Both the position numbers and the translations under genes were made by a program. The notes under the pieces were generated by a model, which ran no database searches, was not told the DNA's origin, and saw only the letters and a program-made list of their open reading frames with translations. DNA of 64,000 nt from Legionella fallonii LLAP-10 (GTDB lineage Bacteria > Pseudomonadota > Gammaproteobacteria > Legionellales > Legionellaceae), in contig NZ_LN614827.1 of NCBI RefSeq assembly GCF_000953135.1, positions 186,001 to 250,000 on the forward strand, in the 5' to 3' direction. Position 1 is the first letter of the stretch, and each line of letters opens with the position of its first letter. Shown here piece after piece: positions 17,052 through 24,555 of the stretch.

Positions 17052-19490
17052 ATGGAAAAAGGCATAATTTTACGTGTTCCGGAAGGAATGGAATTACCAG
17101 AAAAGGTAGCAGCTACATTAGGTAAACTCCTACCTGATAATGAAAAAGAAACTTATCAGCAAACTCCTGATTATAAAGCAAGCATTATACGCAGTATTAA
17201 TCGTCTTCACGCGGCATTTTCATTTATTCTCGACTCTTATCCATCTACCTTTATTAATGCAGATACGTTAAGAACTTACGCCGCAAAATGTAAGGCCGCG
17301 TGCAATCTGCAAAAGGAGTCTGTTGAGGATTTACACCTTGAGTTGGAATCATTTAATGCCAAATTAATCAATGTTCTGTCAGCATGTTGGCAATGGCCAT
17401 CTGGAGCCAAGCCTGTCAAAGAAGCCATTGCTTTGTTAAATGATGCTGACTGTTTTAACATGATGATGAGCCATGGACGCCCCGATATAGCAACTTTAAC
17501 GCCTTTTGAAATAGACGGCAGAAAAGAATATATATTGCAATACGATGAATCCATTCCTCCATATTATGATTTATTGCTCTCTGAAATAGAGACTATAAAA
17601 ACTAAAGAGTATCCGAAAACCCCCTCTTGGTTTCGCACACTTGAAGAGCACCAACAGGCTTATTTGTGCAATTTACAATTAGATAATGTAAATCCGGCAA
17701 CGGTAATGCATGATTTGAATGATTTTTTAAAAGTCTGGAATAGCATTAAGGATGAGTCATTAAGCCTTCTTACAGAATTAAAACAAATTGCAACAAACGC
17801 TCTACCATTGCCCGCTTGGTTTAATAAGCTTTCTGTCTCTCATCAAGAAATGATTAAGGTCCTAGCGAAAAAACCTGAAGAGATTGACTCGAAATTATTA
17901 AAATTTAAAGGGTGGCTTGCTATTAATGCAAATAGCCCCGATTTCAAGCGTACTCTTGCATTAATACCTACCATTCCTCAATGGTATTGGAATATTCCCA
18001 CGAGCCAGCAATATTTCTTAGAGCATGTGCTGAAAAATGCAACAACTAAAGAAGAGGCTCTTGCTTTTGTGTCTAGCCGCCTTCGTACATTACCGCTTCC
18101 TTCAAATTTGGGGGTTCACCGCTTAATAAAAATTAATGCGCAAGGCGAAGCGAGTGAGCTTTATGGTAAAAGGGTTCGATCGAGCCATATTGCAACTCGC
18201 GATGGATTAAAATTTCCAGAAGCGGTACAGCAGCGTCATTGTGATTCAAATTTAGCGAAAGTTATGGAGGGGGCCGACCCGGACAAACCCCGTTTAATGC
18301 AAACCTTAATTAGTCCTATTCATCTGGTAGATTATGTTCCTAGTGCAGTGACGGATTGGCTTCCTGAATTACCTCCTGATCTAGAATTGTATAAACTAGC
18401 TCGAGCTGCTGTCGAAAGAAGTAAACATTATGCTGCAATTTGGCAACATAACCACCCTTATAATATTGCTAAGCGCTATTATTATACCGAAGCTGAGAAC
18501 ATAGATAGCCTTACCATTTTAGCTGTTGCCCAGAAATATGTAAAAGACACACCTGGTTTACAAGAGTTATTAGATGATTACCAAAATGTCTTAGGTTCAT
18601 CCATGGGATCCGCTACCTTTTGGGATTATGATGGCAGAGAATTATTTTTAAGCTCACTAGAGCACTTAATCGTCCTAACTATAGGCGGCCATAGTTATGC
18701 CTCTTGTGTTAGTGGTAAAGACAGGAGAGCTTTGGAATTAATTCATACAGACGCCATGATCCTCTATAAATTAAAATACGGTTGCTGGCCTAAGTTTGGT
18801 GCTTCTAAAGATGATCGGGCACGATTTGTTAATGAATTTGTTGATCTTTATATCTCAAGGCATCAGCATGTGTTGGCCGGGCAAAATGCTCATGGTTCTG
18901 AGGGAGTTAAAACTCCTGAAATGTATTTACCTCAAGATATTGCCGACGCTATTAAGCAACGTTTAAACATGGAGAAAACTTTAGAGTATGATGATAGGCT
19001 GGCTACTGATAATGAAGTAAAAAATATCAGTAAGTATAAAGCGTTAAAAAGTAAACTAGTACCTGAAGGTACCCTGTTATGTAAATTAATGGTGGATCAT
19101 TTGGGTGAAACGACGTGTAGAAAAATATATGATTCTTTAAGTGGACTAATGCAGCAACCAGAATTATTTAAACCTAAAACAAGCTGGACCGCAACGCTTT
19201 ATAAAACGCCAAATGCGTCCACAGGAATAGAACAGATTAAAGAAGTAATGCAAGATAAGCAGGCTGGTAGTAGTGTGGAGCGAGTTGAGAAAATATTTTC
19301 TATCGTTTTAGAGCGACCTAAAATGGATAAAACAAGACCCAAAGCAACAAATTCAGTTTTTGATAGGGTTCGTGAATTGTTTGATCGTGAAAAGTCATGT
19401 GGGCGAAGTCAGGTTTTAGCGGACAATGCAGTGAGGGAGTGGAATCAATTGTTTGAAGAGTCTAAGCAAGGAACCTCTTTGGTGTATTAG
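17052..19490 (+). CDS. candidate Dot/Icm effector with CX5R phosphatase motif
   Basis: An 812-residue protein with no signal peptide or membrane segments. At residues 551-559 it reads SCVSGKDRR, that is C552-x5-R558, very like the CKSGKDRT loop of phosphoinositide phosphatases such as SopB/IpgD and the Legionella effectors SidF and SidP. Downstream, QNAHGSEGVKTPEMYLPQDI (611-630) resembles the conserved segment following the catalytic loop in those enzymes. A Trp motif P-x-W-F/Y with a following Gln recurs at about 191, 254 and 309. The C-terminus (NQLFEESKQGTSLVY) has the short Glu-rich patch common in Dot/Icm substrates. Activity and secretion are inferred. Confidence 0.65.
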   Translation: MEKGIILRVPEGMELPEKVAATLGKLLPDNEKETYQQTPDYKASIIRSINRLHAAFSFILDSYPSTFINADTLRTYAAKCKAACNLQKESVEDLHLELESFNAKLINVLSACWQWPSGAKPVKEAIALLNDADCFNMMMSHGRPDIATLTPFEIDGRKEYILQYDESIPPYYDLLLSEIETIKTKEYPKTPSWFRTLEEHQQAYLCNLQLDNVNPATVMHDLNDFLKVWNSIKDESLSLLTELKQIATNALPLPAWFNKLSVSHQEMIKVLAKKPEEIDSKLLKFKGWLAINANSPDFKRTLALIPTIPQWYWNIPTSQQYFLEHVLKNATTKEEALAFVSSRLRTLPLPSNLGVHRLIKINAQGEASELYGKRVRSSHIATRDGLKFPEAVQQRHCDSNLAKVMEGADPDKPRLMQTLISPIHLVDYVPSAVTDWLPELPPDLELYKLARAAVERSKHYAAIWQHNHPYNIAKRYYYTEAENIDSLTILAVAQKYVKDTPGLQELLDDYQNVLGSSMGSATFWDYDGRELFLSSLEHLIVLTIGGHSYASCVSGKDRRALELIHTDAMILYKLKYGCWPKFGASKDDRARFVNEFVDLYISRHQHVLAGQNAHGSEGVKTPEMYLPQDIADAIKQRLNMEKTLEYDDRLATDNEVKNISKYKALKSKLVPEGTLLCKLMVDHLGETTCRKIYDSLSGLMQQPELFKPKTSWTATLYKTPNASTGIEQIKEVMQDKQAGSSVERVEKIFSIVLERPKMDKTRPKATNSVFDRVRELFDREKSCGRSQVLADNAVREWNQLFEESKQGTSLVY

Positions 19491-19495
19491 TATTT

Positions 19496-19559
19496 TTTAG
19501 ATCTTGTTTGCATATTTTGTAAAAAATGAAATTTTTAGCGAATTGGCACAAGATCTAAA
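19496..19559 (+). terminator. inverted repeat after the CX5R gene
   Basis: TTTAGATCTTGT (19496-19507) and ACAAGATCTAAA (19548-19559) pair over 12 bp around a 40-base AT-rich loop, a few bases after the stop codon. It could be a terminator arm or a repeat boundary; the loop is long for a classical terminator. Confidence 0.4.
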
Positions 19560-19560
19560 C

Positions 19561-19615
19561 ATAGCGTCGTCCACTAAGCTTGCAACGCTGTATAAAGCTT
19601 AGTGGACGGCGCTAT
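19561..19615 (-). terminator. long hairpin between dapB and the CX5R gene
   Basis: Two 21-base arms (19561-19581 and 19595-19615) match with one mismatch around a 13-base loop. It abuts the dapB stop codon and the convergent transcript, so it may stop both. No strong U-run. Confidence 0.55.
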
Positions 19616-20347
19616 TTACAGTACATGCTCTAAGCCATACACCAAAGTGTTTAATTGCAGCACTTTTTGACAGGCTAATAGTACCCCAGGCATAAAACAG
19701 TGGCGATCGATACTGTTATGAGTGATAGATAATGTTTCTCCTAAATTGCCAAATAATACCTCTTGACGGGCAAGCACTCCTGGCAAACGCAAGGAATGAA
19801 TATTGATCTCATTATGTAAACTACCTCTTGCACCAGGAATTAATTCTTTTAGGTCTAATTTATTTTTAGGCTTTGTTCTTGCTGCAGCAATCATTTCTGC
19901 AGTTTTTAGCGCTGTTCCCGATGGCGCATCCAGCTTTTGTCGATGATGCGCTTCTATTATTTCCACTTCGGAGAGATATTCTGCCGCTTTAGCAGCAAAA
20001 ATCATCATTAAAACCGCCCCTATGGAGAAATTAGGCACAATAATTCCACCTAATTTTTTTGTAGTGCACTGCTCTGTTAATGTTTGGATTTGAGATGGAA
20101 TTAATCCGGAAGTGCCAATAACGGGATGAGCACCTGCATTGATAATAGCCATACTATTTTCATAGACGCAATCTGCTCGCGTTAAATCGATTACGATACG
20201 TGCCTGCGTATCTTTAATGATTTGAGCCAAATTATCTTGTCTACCGAGTTTTCCTACTAACTCAAATTCGTTGTGATTATCTAATGTTTCACAGGCAAGG
20301 ACTCCCATTTTTCCCTTAGCTCCGTTAACTATCACTCGAGTTGTCAT
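19616..20347 (-). CDS. dapB: 4-hydroxy-tetrahydrodipicolinate reductase
   Basis: A 243-residue enzyme of the lysine and diaminopimelate pathway. It has the N-terminal nucleotide motif VNGAKGKMG and the signature EAHHRQKLDAPSGTA, with the catalytic His pair and Lys. It is 20-30 residues shorter than the E. coli enzyme but has all main motifs. It stands alone, with a hairpin on each side. Confidence 0.95.
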   Translation of the reverse strand: MTTRVIVNGAKGKMGVLACETLDNHNEFELVGKLGRQDNLAQIIKDTQARIVIDLTRADCVYENSMAIINAGAHPVIGTSGLIPSQIQTLTEQCTTKKLGGIIVPNFSIGAVLMMIFAAKAAEYLSEVEIIEAHHRQKLDAPSGTALKTAEMIAAARTKPKNKLDLKELIPGARGSLHNEINIHSLRLPGVLARQEVLFGNLGETLSITHNSIDRHCFMPGVLLACQKVLQLNTLVYGLEHVL

Positions 20348-20395
20348 ATATTCTCCATTGCTGTTTTGTTCAAGAGCTTATTGGCAAATACTAGC

Positions 20396-20416
20396 AAAAA
20401 AACGCTCTTCTAGAGC
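20396..20416 (-). terminator. Rho-independent terminator after the Pmp3-like gene
   Basis: On the minus strand GCTCT-AGA-AGAGC is followed by GTTTTTTT. It is nested in a larger inverted repeat (20373-20389 and 20419-20435, 16 of 17 positions pairing), which may be an alternative fold. It separates the 58-residue membrane-protein gene from dapB. Confidence 0.7.
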
Positions 20417-20469
20417 AAATTTGCGAATAAGCTCTATGTTAAGAAGCACCTAGTGTGGTTGGTATAGAT

Positions 20470-20646
20470 CTAGGTTTTTGAGTGCTCAGGATGAACCAGA
20501 CGCCAAGCCCAAACGGCGGCAAAAGGCCAACCAACGATTGTCGCCTGCAGTATTAGTGCAACGAAAGCACCTCCTGGATTATCATAAAGCAATAGAACTA
20601 ACCAGGGTAAGAGTATGGCAAGAACTGACATTAATATCCGTTTCAT
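20470..20646 (-). CDS. small two-helix membrane protein, Pmp3/YqaE-like
   Basis: A 58-residue protein with two hydrophobic helices (LMSVLAILLPWLVLLLY and FVALILQATIVGWPFAAVWAW) around a DNPGGA turn, the layout of the Pmp3/YqaE (UPF0057) family of stress-related membrane proteolipids. The start at 20646 is chosen because AGGA precedes it; a longer frame adds an unlikely polar leader. Family match is moderate. Confidence 0.6.
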   Translation of the reverse strand: MKRILMSVLAILLPWLVLLLYDNPGGAFVALILQATIVGWPFAAVWAWRLVHPEHSKT

Positions 20647-20712
20647 TAGGTCCTCATTTCTAATGCTAGATCCCGTATGACAACTATCCTTCATCACCAG
20701 CATAAGGGACAA

Positions 20713-21014
20713 ACTGTACAGGATAACTTTTATTTAACAACATAAACGGTGTTTTGATTTATGTTAATTATATGCTGACTCAAGGTAATTTGGCTAATGA
20801 GATAATCAATAAATAAGAAGTCCGAACAGGGGGGCTTGCAAACAACCGCCAAACACTGTACATTGTGTGCTCATTTCTAAACCGAATAACAGAATTATTC
20901 TATTATCTAATTTCCAGATATGACAATCACCAATGCATGGTCAATAGACTTTTTCAAAGCAAATGACTTTAGCTATTTTCATTTTATTTTACTCTATTCA
21001 AGAAAGGTACCAGA
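20713..21014. other. intergenic region upstream of rocC
   Basis: About 300 bases, AT-rich, holding divergent promoters for the Pmp3-like gene and the ProQ/FinO gene. A T-rich stretch with TATTTT/TACTCTAT elements near 20975-20998 may include the rocC promoter. No gene seen. Confidence 0.3.
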
Positions 21015-21698
21015 ATGAGAAGACAGGAGCTGCATCCGCGCACCGCTGTTATTAATAAAAAGCAAAAAAATAAATCTAAAAAAGCCAGACTTGATGCGTT
21101 GTCCTGGCTTGCGGTGACTTTCCCTAACGCATTTGATAATTCAGTCTCTATTAGCCCTTTAAAGAAGGGAATTATGGCTGATATTATGGAATATGCCGAG
21201 CAAGCTGTTCAAGCAGGTATTTCTAAAAGTAAATTAAGAGAGGCAGTTGTATTATTCACTCGCCGTCTTGATTATTTGACTTGCCTTAAAGCACGGGAAA
21301 TGCGGATTGATTTACAAGGTAATGTGGTTTCTGAAGTGACTGACGAAGAAGCGGAACATGCTTCTGTAAAAATAAAAAGACGAGTAGAAAAAAGTGTGAG
21401 AAATGCTCGCAAAATTTTATCAGAGAAAAATTCAAATCCACCCACTATGTCACCGCAGCAAGGATCAGGATATAGCTTCAAGGCAAGCAACAGTCAGCCT
21501 GTATCTGCGCCTGATGACTTTTTACCAATCTATCCACCGAGAAGTCCGCAATCTGCTCCAGCTCAGCCCGCGCGTTCTGCAGCGGTGGTTGTGAAGCATA
21601 AAACAACGAAGCAATTTGATCCTGATGCTATCGCACGATTGAAAGAAAAATTAGGTTTATCACGTAGCTTGGAAGAGAAAAAAGAAACGGCTGAATAA
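21015..21698 (+). CDS. rocC: ProQ/FinO-domain RNA chaperone, RocC-like
   Basis: A 227-residue RNA-binding protein. The ProQ/FinO domain spans about residues 25-120 (WLAVTFPNAFDN, then PLKKGIMADIMEYA, then LREAVVLFTRRLDYLTCLKAREMRIDLQG). A long Pro/Gln/Ala-rich linker follows and a basic helix at the end (FDPDAIARLKEKLGL). In L. pneumophila RocC pairs with the sRNA RocR to repress competence genes. The following exported-protein gene starts directly after the stop codon, so the two are likely coupled. The name rests on domain and genus, not on an alignment. Confidence 0.82.
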   Translation: MRRQELHPRTAVINKKQKNKSKKARLDALSWLAVTFPNAFDNSVSISPLKKGIMADIMEYAEQAVQAGISKSKLREAVVLFTRRLDYLTCLKAREMRIDLQGNVVSEVTDEEAEHASVKIKRRVEKSVRNARKILSEKNSNPPTMSPQQGSGYSFKASNSQPVSAPDDFLPIYPPRSPQSAPAQPARSAAVVVKHKTTKQFDPDAIARLKEKLGLSRSLEEKKETAE

Positions 21699-22769
21699 AT
21701 GAAAACTATATCGTTAGTTATGGGCCTAGTATTTATCCATCAGGCATATTCTGCGTCTCATTTCAGTGATTCCCAGCCGCAGTTTAAAAGTCGTTTTGAT
21801 TTTAAAAGCATTGAGCTTTGTGCTACGGCCAAAGAAACTCTAGCTTATCTCAATAAAGGAATGGCTTATGATCCTCAAGTCATTCATGCGGGTAAAGCAG
21901 TGACCATACCTCTTGATAGAGTTAAGGCTACTTTGGTGTTTATATGTAAAAATCAATCGCGCATGAATGATCCCGCCTTTATTAAAGAGCATTTTGATTT
22001 CATACGCTGGTATCCTGATGTGAGCCGTGCACGACAACTTTCAGCCAATAAGCCTTTATTACAGCATTTGCCCAAAGACCGTATTTTAATGACTAAATAC
22101 TATGTGCATTTAGCTACGGCCAATTCCAAACCTACCGCGGCTATGCCTTTTGCTTTGTATGCTCTCCCTAAGGATGAACTGCATTTAACGCTAGAGCAGG
22201 CTGATGCCCAGCCGGGACTAACCCGTTTTAAATACGGTAAGCAGGCTATATTGCATGGCGCTTTGAACCATCTCGATGTACCGAAATTAGCTTATTTGAG
22301 CCGTGAAGATTTAGAGGCAGCCTTGTTACAAGGTACTGTGGTTGCTGATTTTGGTTCTGGGATGGGGAAAAAGATATTTAATGTCCACAGAAATAATAAC
22401 ATTGCCTATGATCGCACCAAAACACCTTATGCCCAAGAACGGTTTTGGTATTTTAAGCAAGTTGCTGGAGTGAAAGGCTACGGTAAAGATGCAGAATATA
22501 AAATAACAGTTAATCCCGGGGTAACCTTCGCGGCAGATTTAACTCAACTTGGTTTAGGCAAAATGCTAATGGTCCAATATCCTGGCCAATCTGGGACATG
22601 GACTTCTAAAATAGGCATTTTGGCCGATACAGGAGGGGCTTTTGCCGATAATTTATATCAAGTTGATTATTTAGCAGGCAGTTACCCTGGAAAAGAGGCG
22701 TTTTCTCGTGCAACGCGTCATTTACCTGATTATGTTAATGCCTATTTTATGGTTCTAAAAAAGCCTTAA
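21699..22769 (+). CDS. exported protein with MltA/3D-like C-terminal domain
   Basis: A 356-residue protein with a signal peptide (MKTISLVMGLVFIHQAYSA). The C-terminal part resembles the double-psi barrel of lytic transglycosylase MltA and 3D domains: FADFGSG-like strand, PGVTFAADLTQLGLGKMLMVQY, then GILADTGGAFADNLYQVDY, where MltA-type enzymes carry catalytic Asp residues. This suggests peptidoglycan or glycan binding or cleavage in the periplasm. The ATG follows the rocC stop with no gap. Confidence in the fold is moderate and in activity low. Confidence 0.6.
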   Translation: MKTISLVMGLVFIHQAYSASHFSDSQPQFKSRFDFKSIELCATAKETLAYLNKGMAYDPQVIHAGKAVTIPLDRVKATLVFICKNQSRMNDPAFIKEHFDFIRWYPDVSRARQLSANKPLLQHLPKDRILMTKYYVHLATANSKPTAAMPFALYALPKDELHLTLEQADAQPGLTRFKYGKQAILHGALNHLDVPKLAYLSREDLEAALLQGTVVADFGSGMGKKIFNVHRNNNIAYDRTKTPYAQERFWYFKQVAGVKGYGKDAEYKITVNPGVTFAADLTQLGLGKMLMVQYPGQSGTWTSKIGILADTGGAFADNLYQVDYLAGSYPGKEAFSRATRHLPDYVNAYFMVLKKP

Positions 22770-22828
22770 TGGAGCTATTAGGCTTTCCTGTTTTAATCCG
22801 TCCATGCAGGTTGTACCACAGGCCTATT

Positions 22829-22849
22829 GTCGGGTCCCAAGGACCCGAC
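22829..22849 (+). terminator. 9-bp hairpin between convergent genes
   Basis: GTCGGGTCC and GGACCCGAC pair perfectly around CAA, between the ends of the MltA-like gene and the kinase-like gene. No U-run is present, so it may be a repeat-type hairpin or a weak bidirectional terminator. Confidence 0.45.
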
Positions 22850-22859
22850 CGGTGTTGCT

Positions 22860-24083
22860 TTACTGGGCTGTAGGAGATGTCTGCAAACTTTCATTATGCT
22901 CCTGAGTAGTGAAGCATCGTGATAGCTGCTTAAGAAAAGCTTCCGCTTTTGCCGAGGTCTCATAAGGCTTTGCAAAATTATAAAAACTGAGAAGGTAAGT
23001 TATTGTCTCATCGTCCAAATCACTTAGTTTGACCTGAAGCCCTTCTTGTTTGAAGGCACGATTAATATATTGAGCGGCTACATATTCTGGATTGTCTTTA
23101 AACTGACGGTGTAAATGTTCAATACCTCGTCTTACATCTTGGGTAATCGCCTCCCTAAATAATGGAAACAGTTTAAAATTCTCTTCCGCTCTCTTTTTTA
23201 TAGAGGCAACAGACATGTGGTACAGGCTGTCTATAGTTTCAAAAATTTCAAATTTTATATGAGCCGCTTGCGAAAAGGATGCGGGTAGAGGCGGCTCATT
23301 TGTATTAGCATTCGCGTATTGTTGAAATATTGTTTTTACCATGTCTAATGGTTCGCTAAATGTATTTTCAATATTCGTTTCTTGGCCATTGGGATACATT
23401 ATTGTTGATAGGCAACGTCCGAAATCAATTAAAGTCACTTGCAGGTGATTTCCTTTTTCAACTAATCCCCAATTATTATTAAATCGGTCATCTTTACCAA
23501 GCAGGACTAATAAAACAGCACAGGTACCCAAACCTCGTACGCGTTTTAATTGATCAGGAAATTGAATGAGTCCCTGATTATTGATTTTATGACCCAGAAT
23601 GGTCTGATGCTCATAGTTATAACTGGATTCCCATGAGTGGAAATCACTAATAAAATCAGGACCTATTAAAGGCTTCATGGTCTCAGCCTTATAATAACGG
23701 TTGTATTTGGGGCTACATTGAGCATCTATATCACGGATAAGTTCAGAGCAAAATATTTCTCTTGATATAGCAAATTCTTTTTCATGTGCATCTATTTCAT
23801 CATCAAAATGCGAGGTCTTTTTTTCATCAGACTGGGTGAACTCTGCTATTTCGCCATCAAAGTTTTCTTCATCAGGCATCATTTGATCGGAGGTTTCATA
23901 ATCTAAATCAGCACTATAAAGGGTTTCGTTTCCATCAATATCTCCTTTTTTTAATAATACTTTTTTATTTCCTCCTTCTTTTATCGCGATGCACACCACA
24001 GTATTACCTTCTGGTGGCTCCGCATAAAGAATATAGGGAGTGAGTTTTTCGGCAGTTTTTTTAGATAATTTAAAAAATTTCAC
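22860..24083 (-). CDS. candidate effector with kinase-like catalytic loop
   Basis: A 407-residue soluble protein. Residues 195-207 read LGKDDRFNNNWGL and 218-223 LIDFGR, matching the D-x4-N catalytic loop and metal-binding DFG of the protein-kinase/PI-kinase/HipA fold (D199, N204, D220). Upstream, VLLKKG and a helix with EIFCSELIRDI could supply the ATP-binding Lys and helix-C Glu. No signal peptide. The C-terminus (TTQEHNESLQTSPTAQ) is Glu- and Ser/Thr-rich as in Dot/Icm substrates. Function as an effector kinase is inferred; the acidic insertion at 60-100 is of unknown role. Confidence 0.6.
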   Translation of the reverse strand: MKFFKLSKKTAEKLTPYILYAEPPEGNTVVCIAIKEGGNKKVLLKKGDIDGNETLYSADLDYETSDQMMPDEENFDGEIAEFTQSDEKKTSHFDDEIDAHEKEFAISREIFCSELIRDIDAQCSPKYNRYYKAETMKPLIGPDFISDFHSWESSYNYEHQTILGHKINNQGLIQFPDQLKRVRGLGTCAVLLVLLGKDDRFNNNWGLVEKGNHLQVTLIDFGRCLSTIMYPNGQETNIENTFSEPLDMVKTIFQQYANANTNEPPLPASFSQAAHIKFEIFETIDSLYHMSVASIKKRAEENFKLFPLFREAITQDVRRGIEHLHRQFKDNPEYVAAQYINRAFKQEGLQVKLSDLDDETITYLLSFYNFAKPYETSAKAEAFLKQLSRCFTTQEHNESLQTSPTAQ

Positions 24084-24390
24084 TAGTTTACCTCGATTAC
24101 TGTTTTTTTAGGTGAAGATCAATTCGAAACCCTGGGTAAGGGTGTAATTGTATTTATTAATACAGTATGTGAGTTCTTATTCTCTCATGTATCTGTCTGT
24201 GGGTTTACAAAAAAGGTCTATTGTATAAAACTAAATCAATTAATATAGCTTTAATAAAGTTGCGCAGAATAGCAAAAATAGTGCCATCTTCCAAGGCATT
24301 TAGGAAAGAAATAATCCAAACTGAGCTAAAAAAGAGGTGATGGAACGAGCCGATCTGTACTTGTTGTTCAGCAATCTATTCGACGTACTA
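24084..24390. other. intergenic region
   Basis: About 300 AT-rich bases upstream of the kinase-like gene, with its promoter presumably in the first 150. A tandem TTAAT at 24239-24258 with 11-base period resembles a PmrA box but points away from the neighbouring genes. No coding frame. Confidence 0.3.
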
Positions 24391-24507
24391 ATAATTTCCA
24401 TGCAATTGGTTCCACCTGGTGTTCCTCTTCTTCGACCGCAAGTTAACAAAGCATAACCCTTATTCTCAATGTGTTTTAAGTTAACTAATTCATGAATCAC
24501 TTGTTGG
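24391..24507 (-). pseudogene. duplicated 3'-end fragment of pyk
   Basis: The 117 bases align without gaps to 31761-31877, the 3' end of the intact pyruvate kinase gene, with 13 mismatches counted by eye. Translated, it gives ELVNLKHIENKGYALLTCG and GGTNCMEII, matching the PykA C-terminus. It has no promoter or upstream part of the gene. It lies on the far side of the 2301-residue SecA-like gene, in the same orientation as pyk, so that gene is bracketed by a direct repeat. Confidence 0.9.
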
Positions 24508-24555
24508 CACTGAACTTTCTTGACGGGAATTGCCGGCCTCTATTTAATCGTATAG

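Noticed and set aside
24239..24258. Second PmrA-like tandem TTAAT
   Set aside because: The 11-base period fits, but it is on the plus strand with no gene downstream in that direction and the flanks are poor.
24300..24500. 66-codon frame as a separate small gene
   Set aside because: It is the duplicated end of pyk with unrelated trailing sequence and no start signals.
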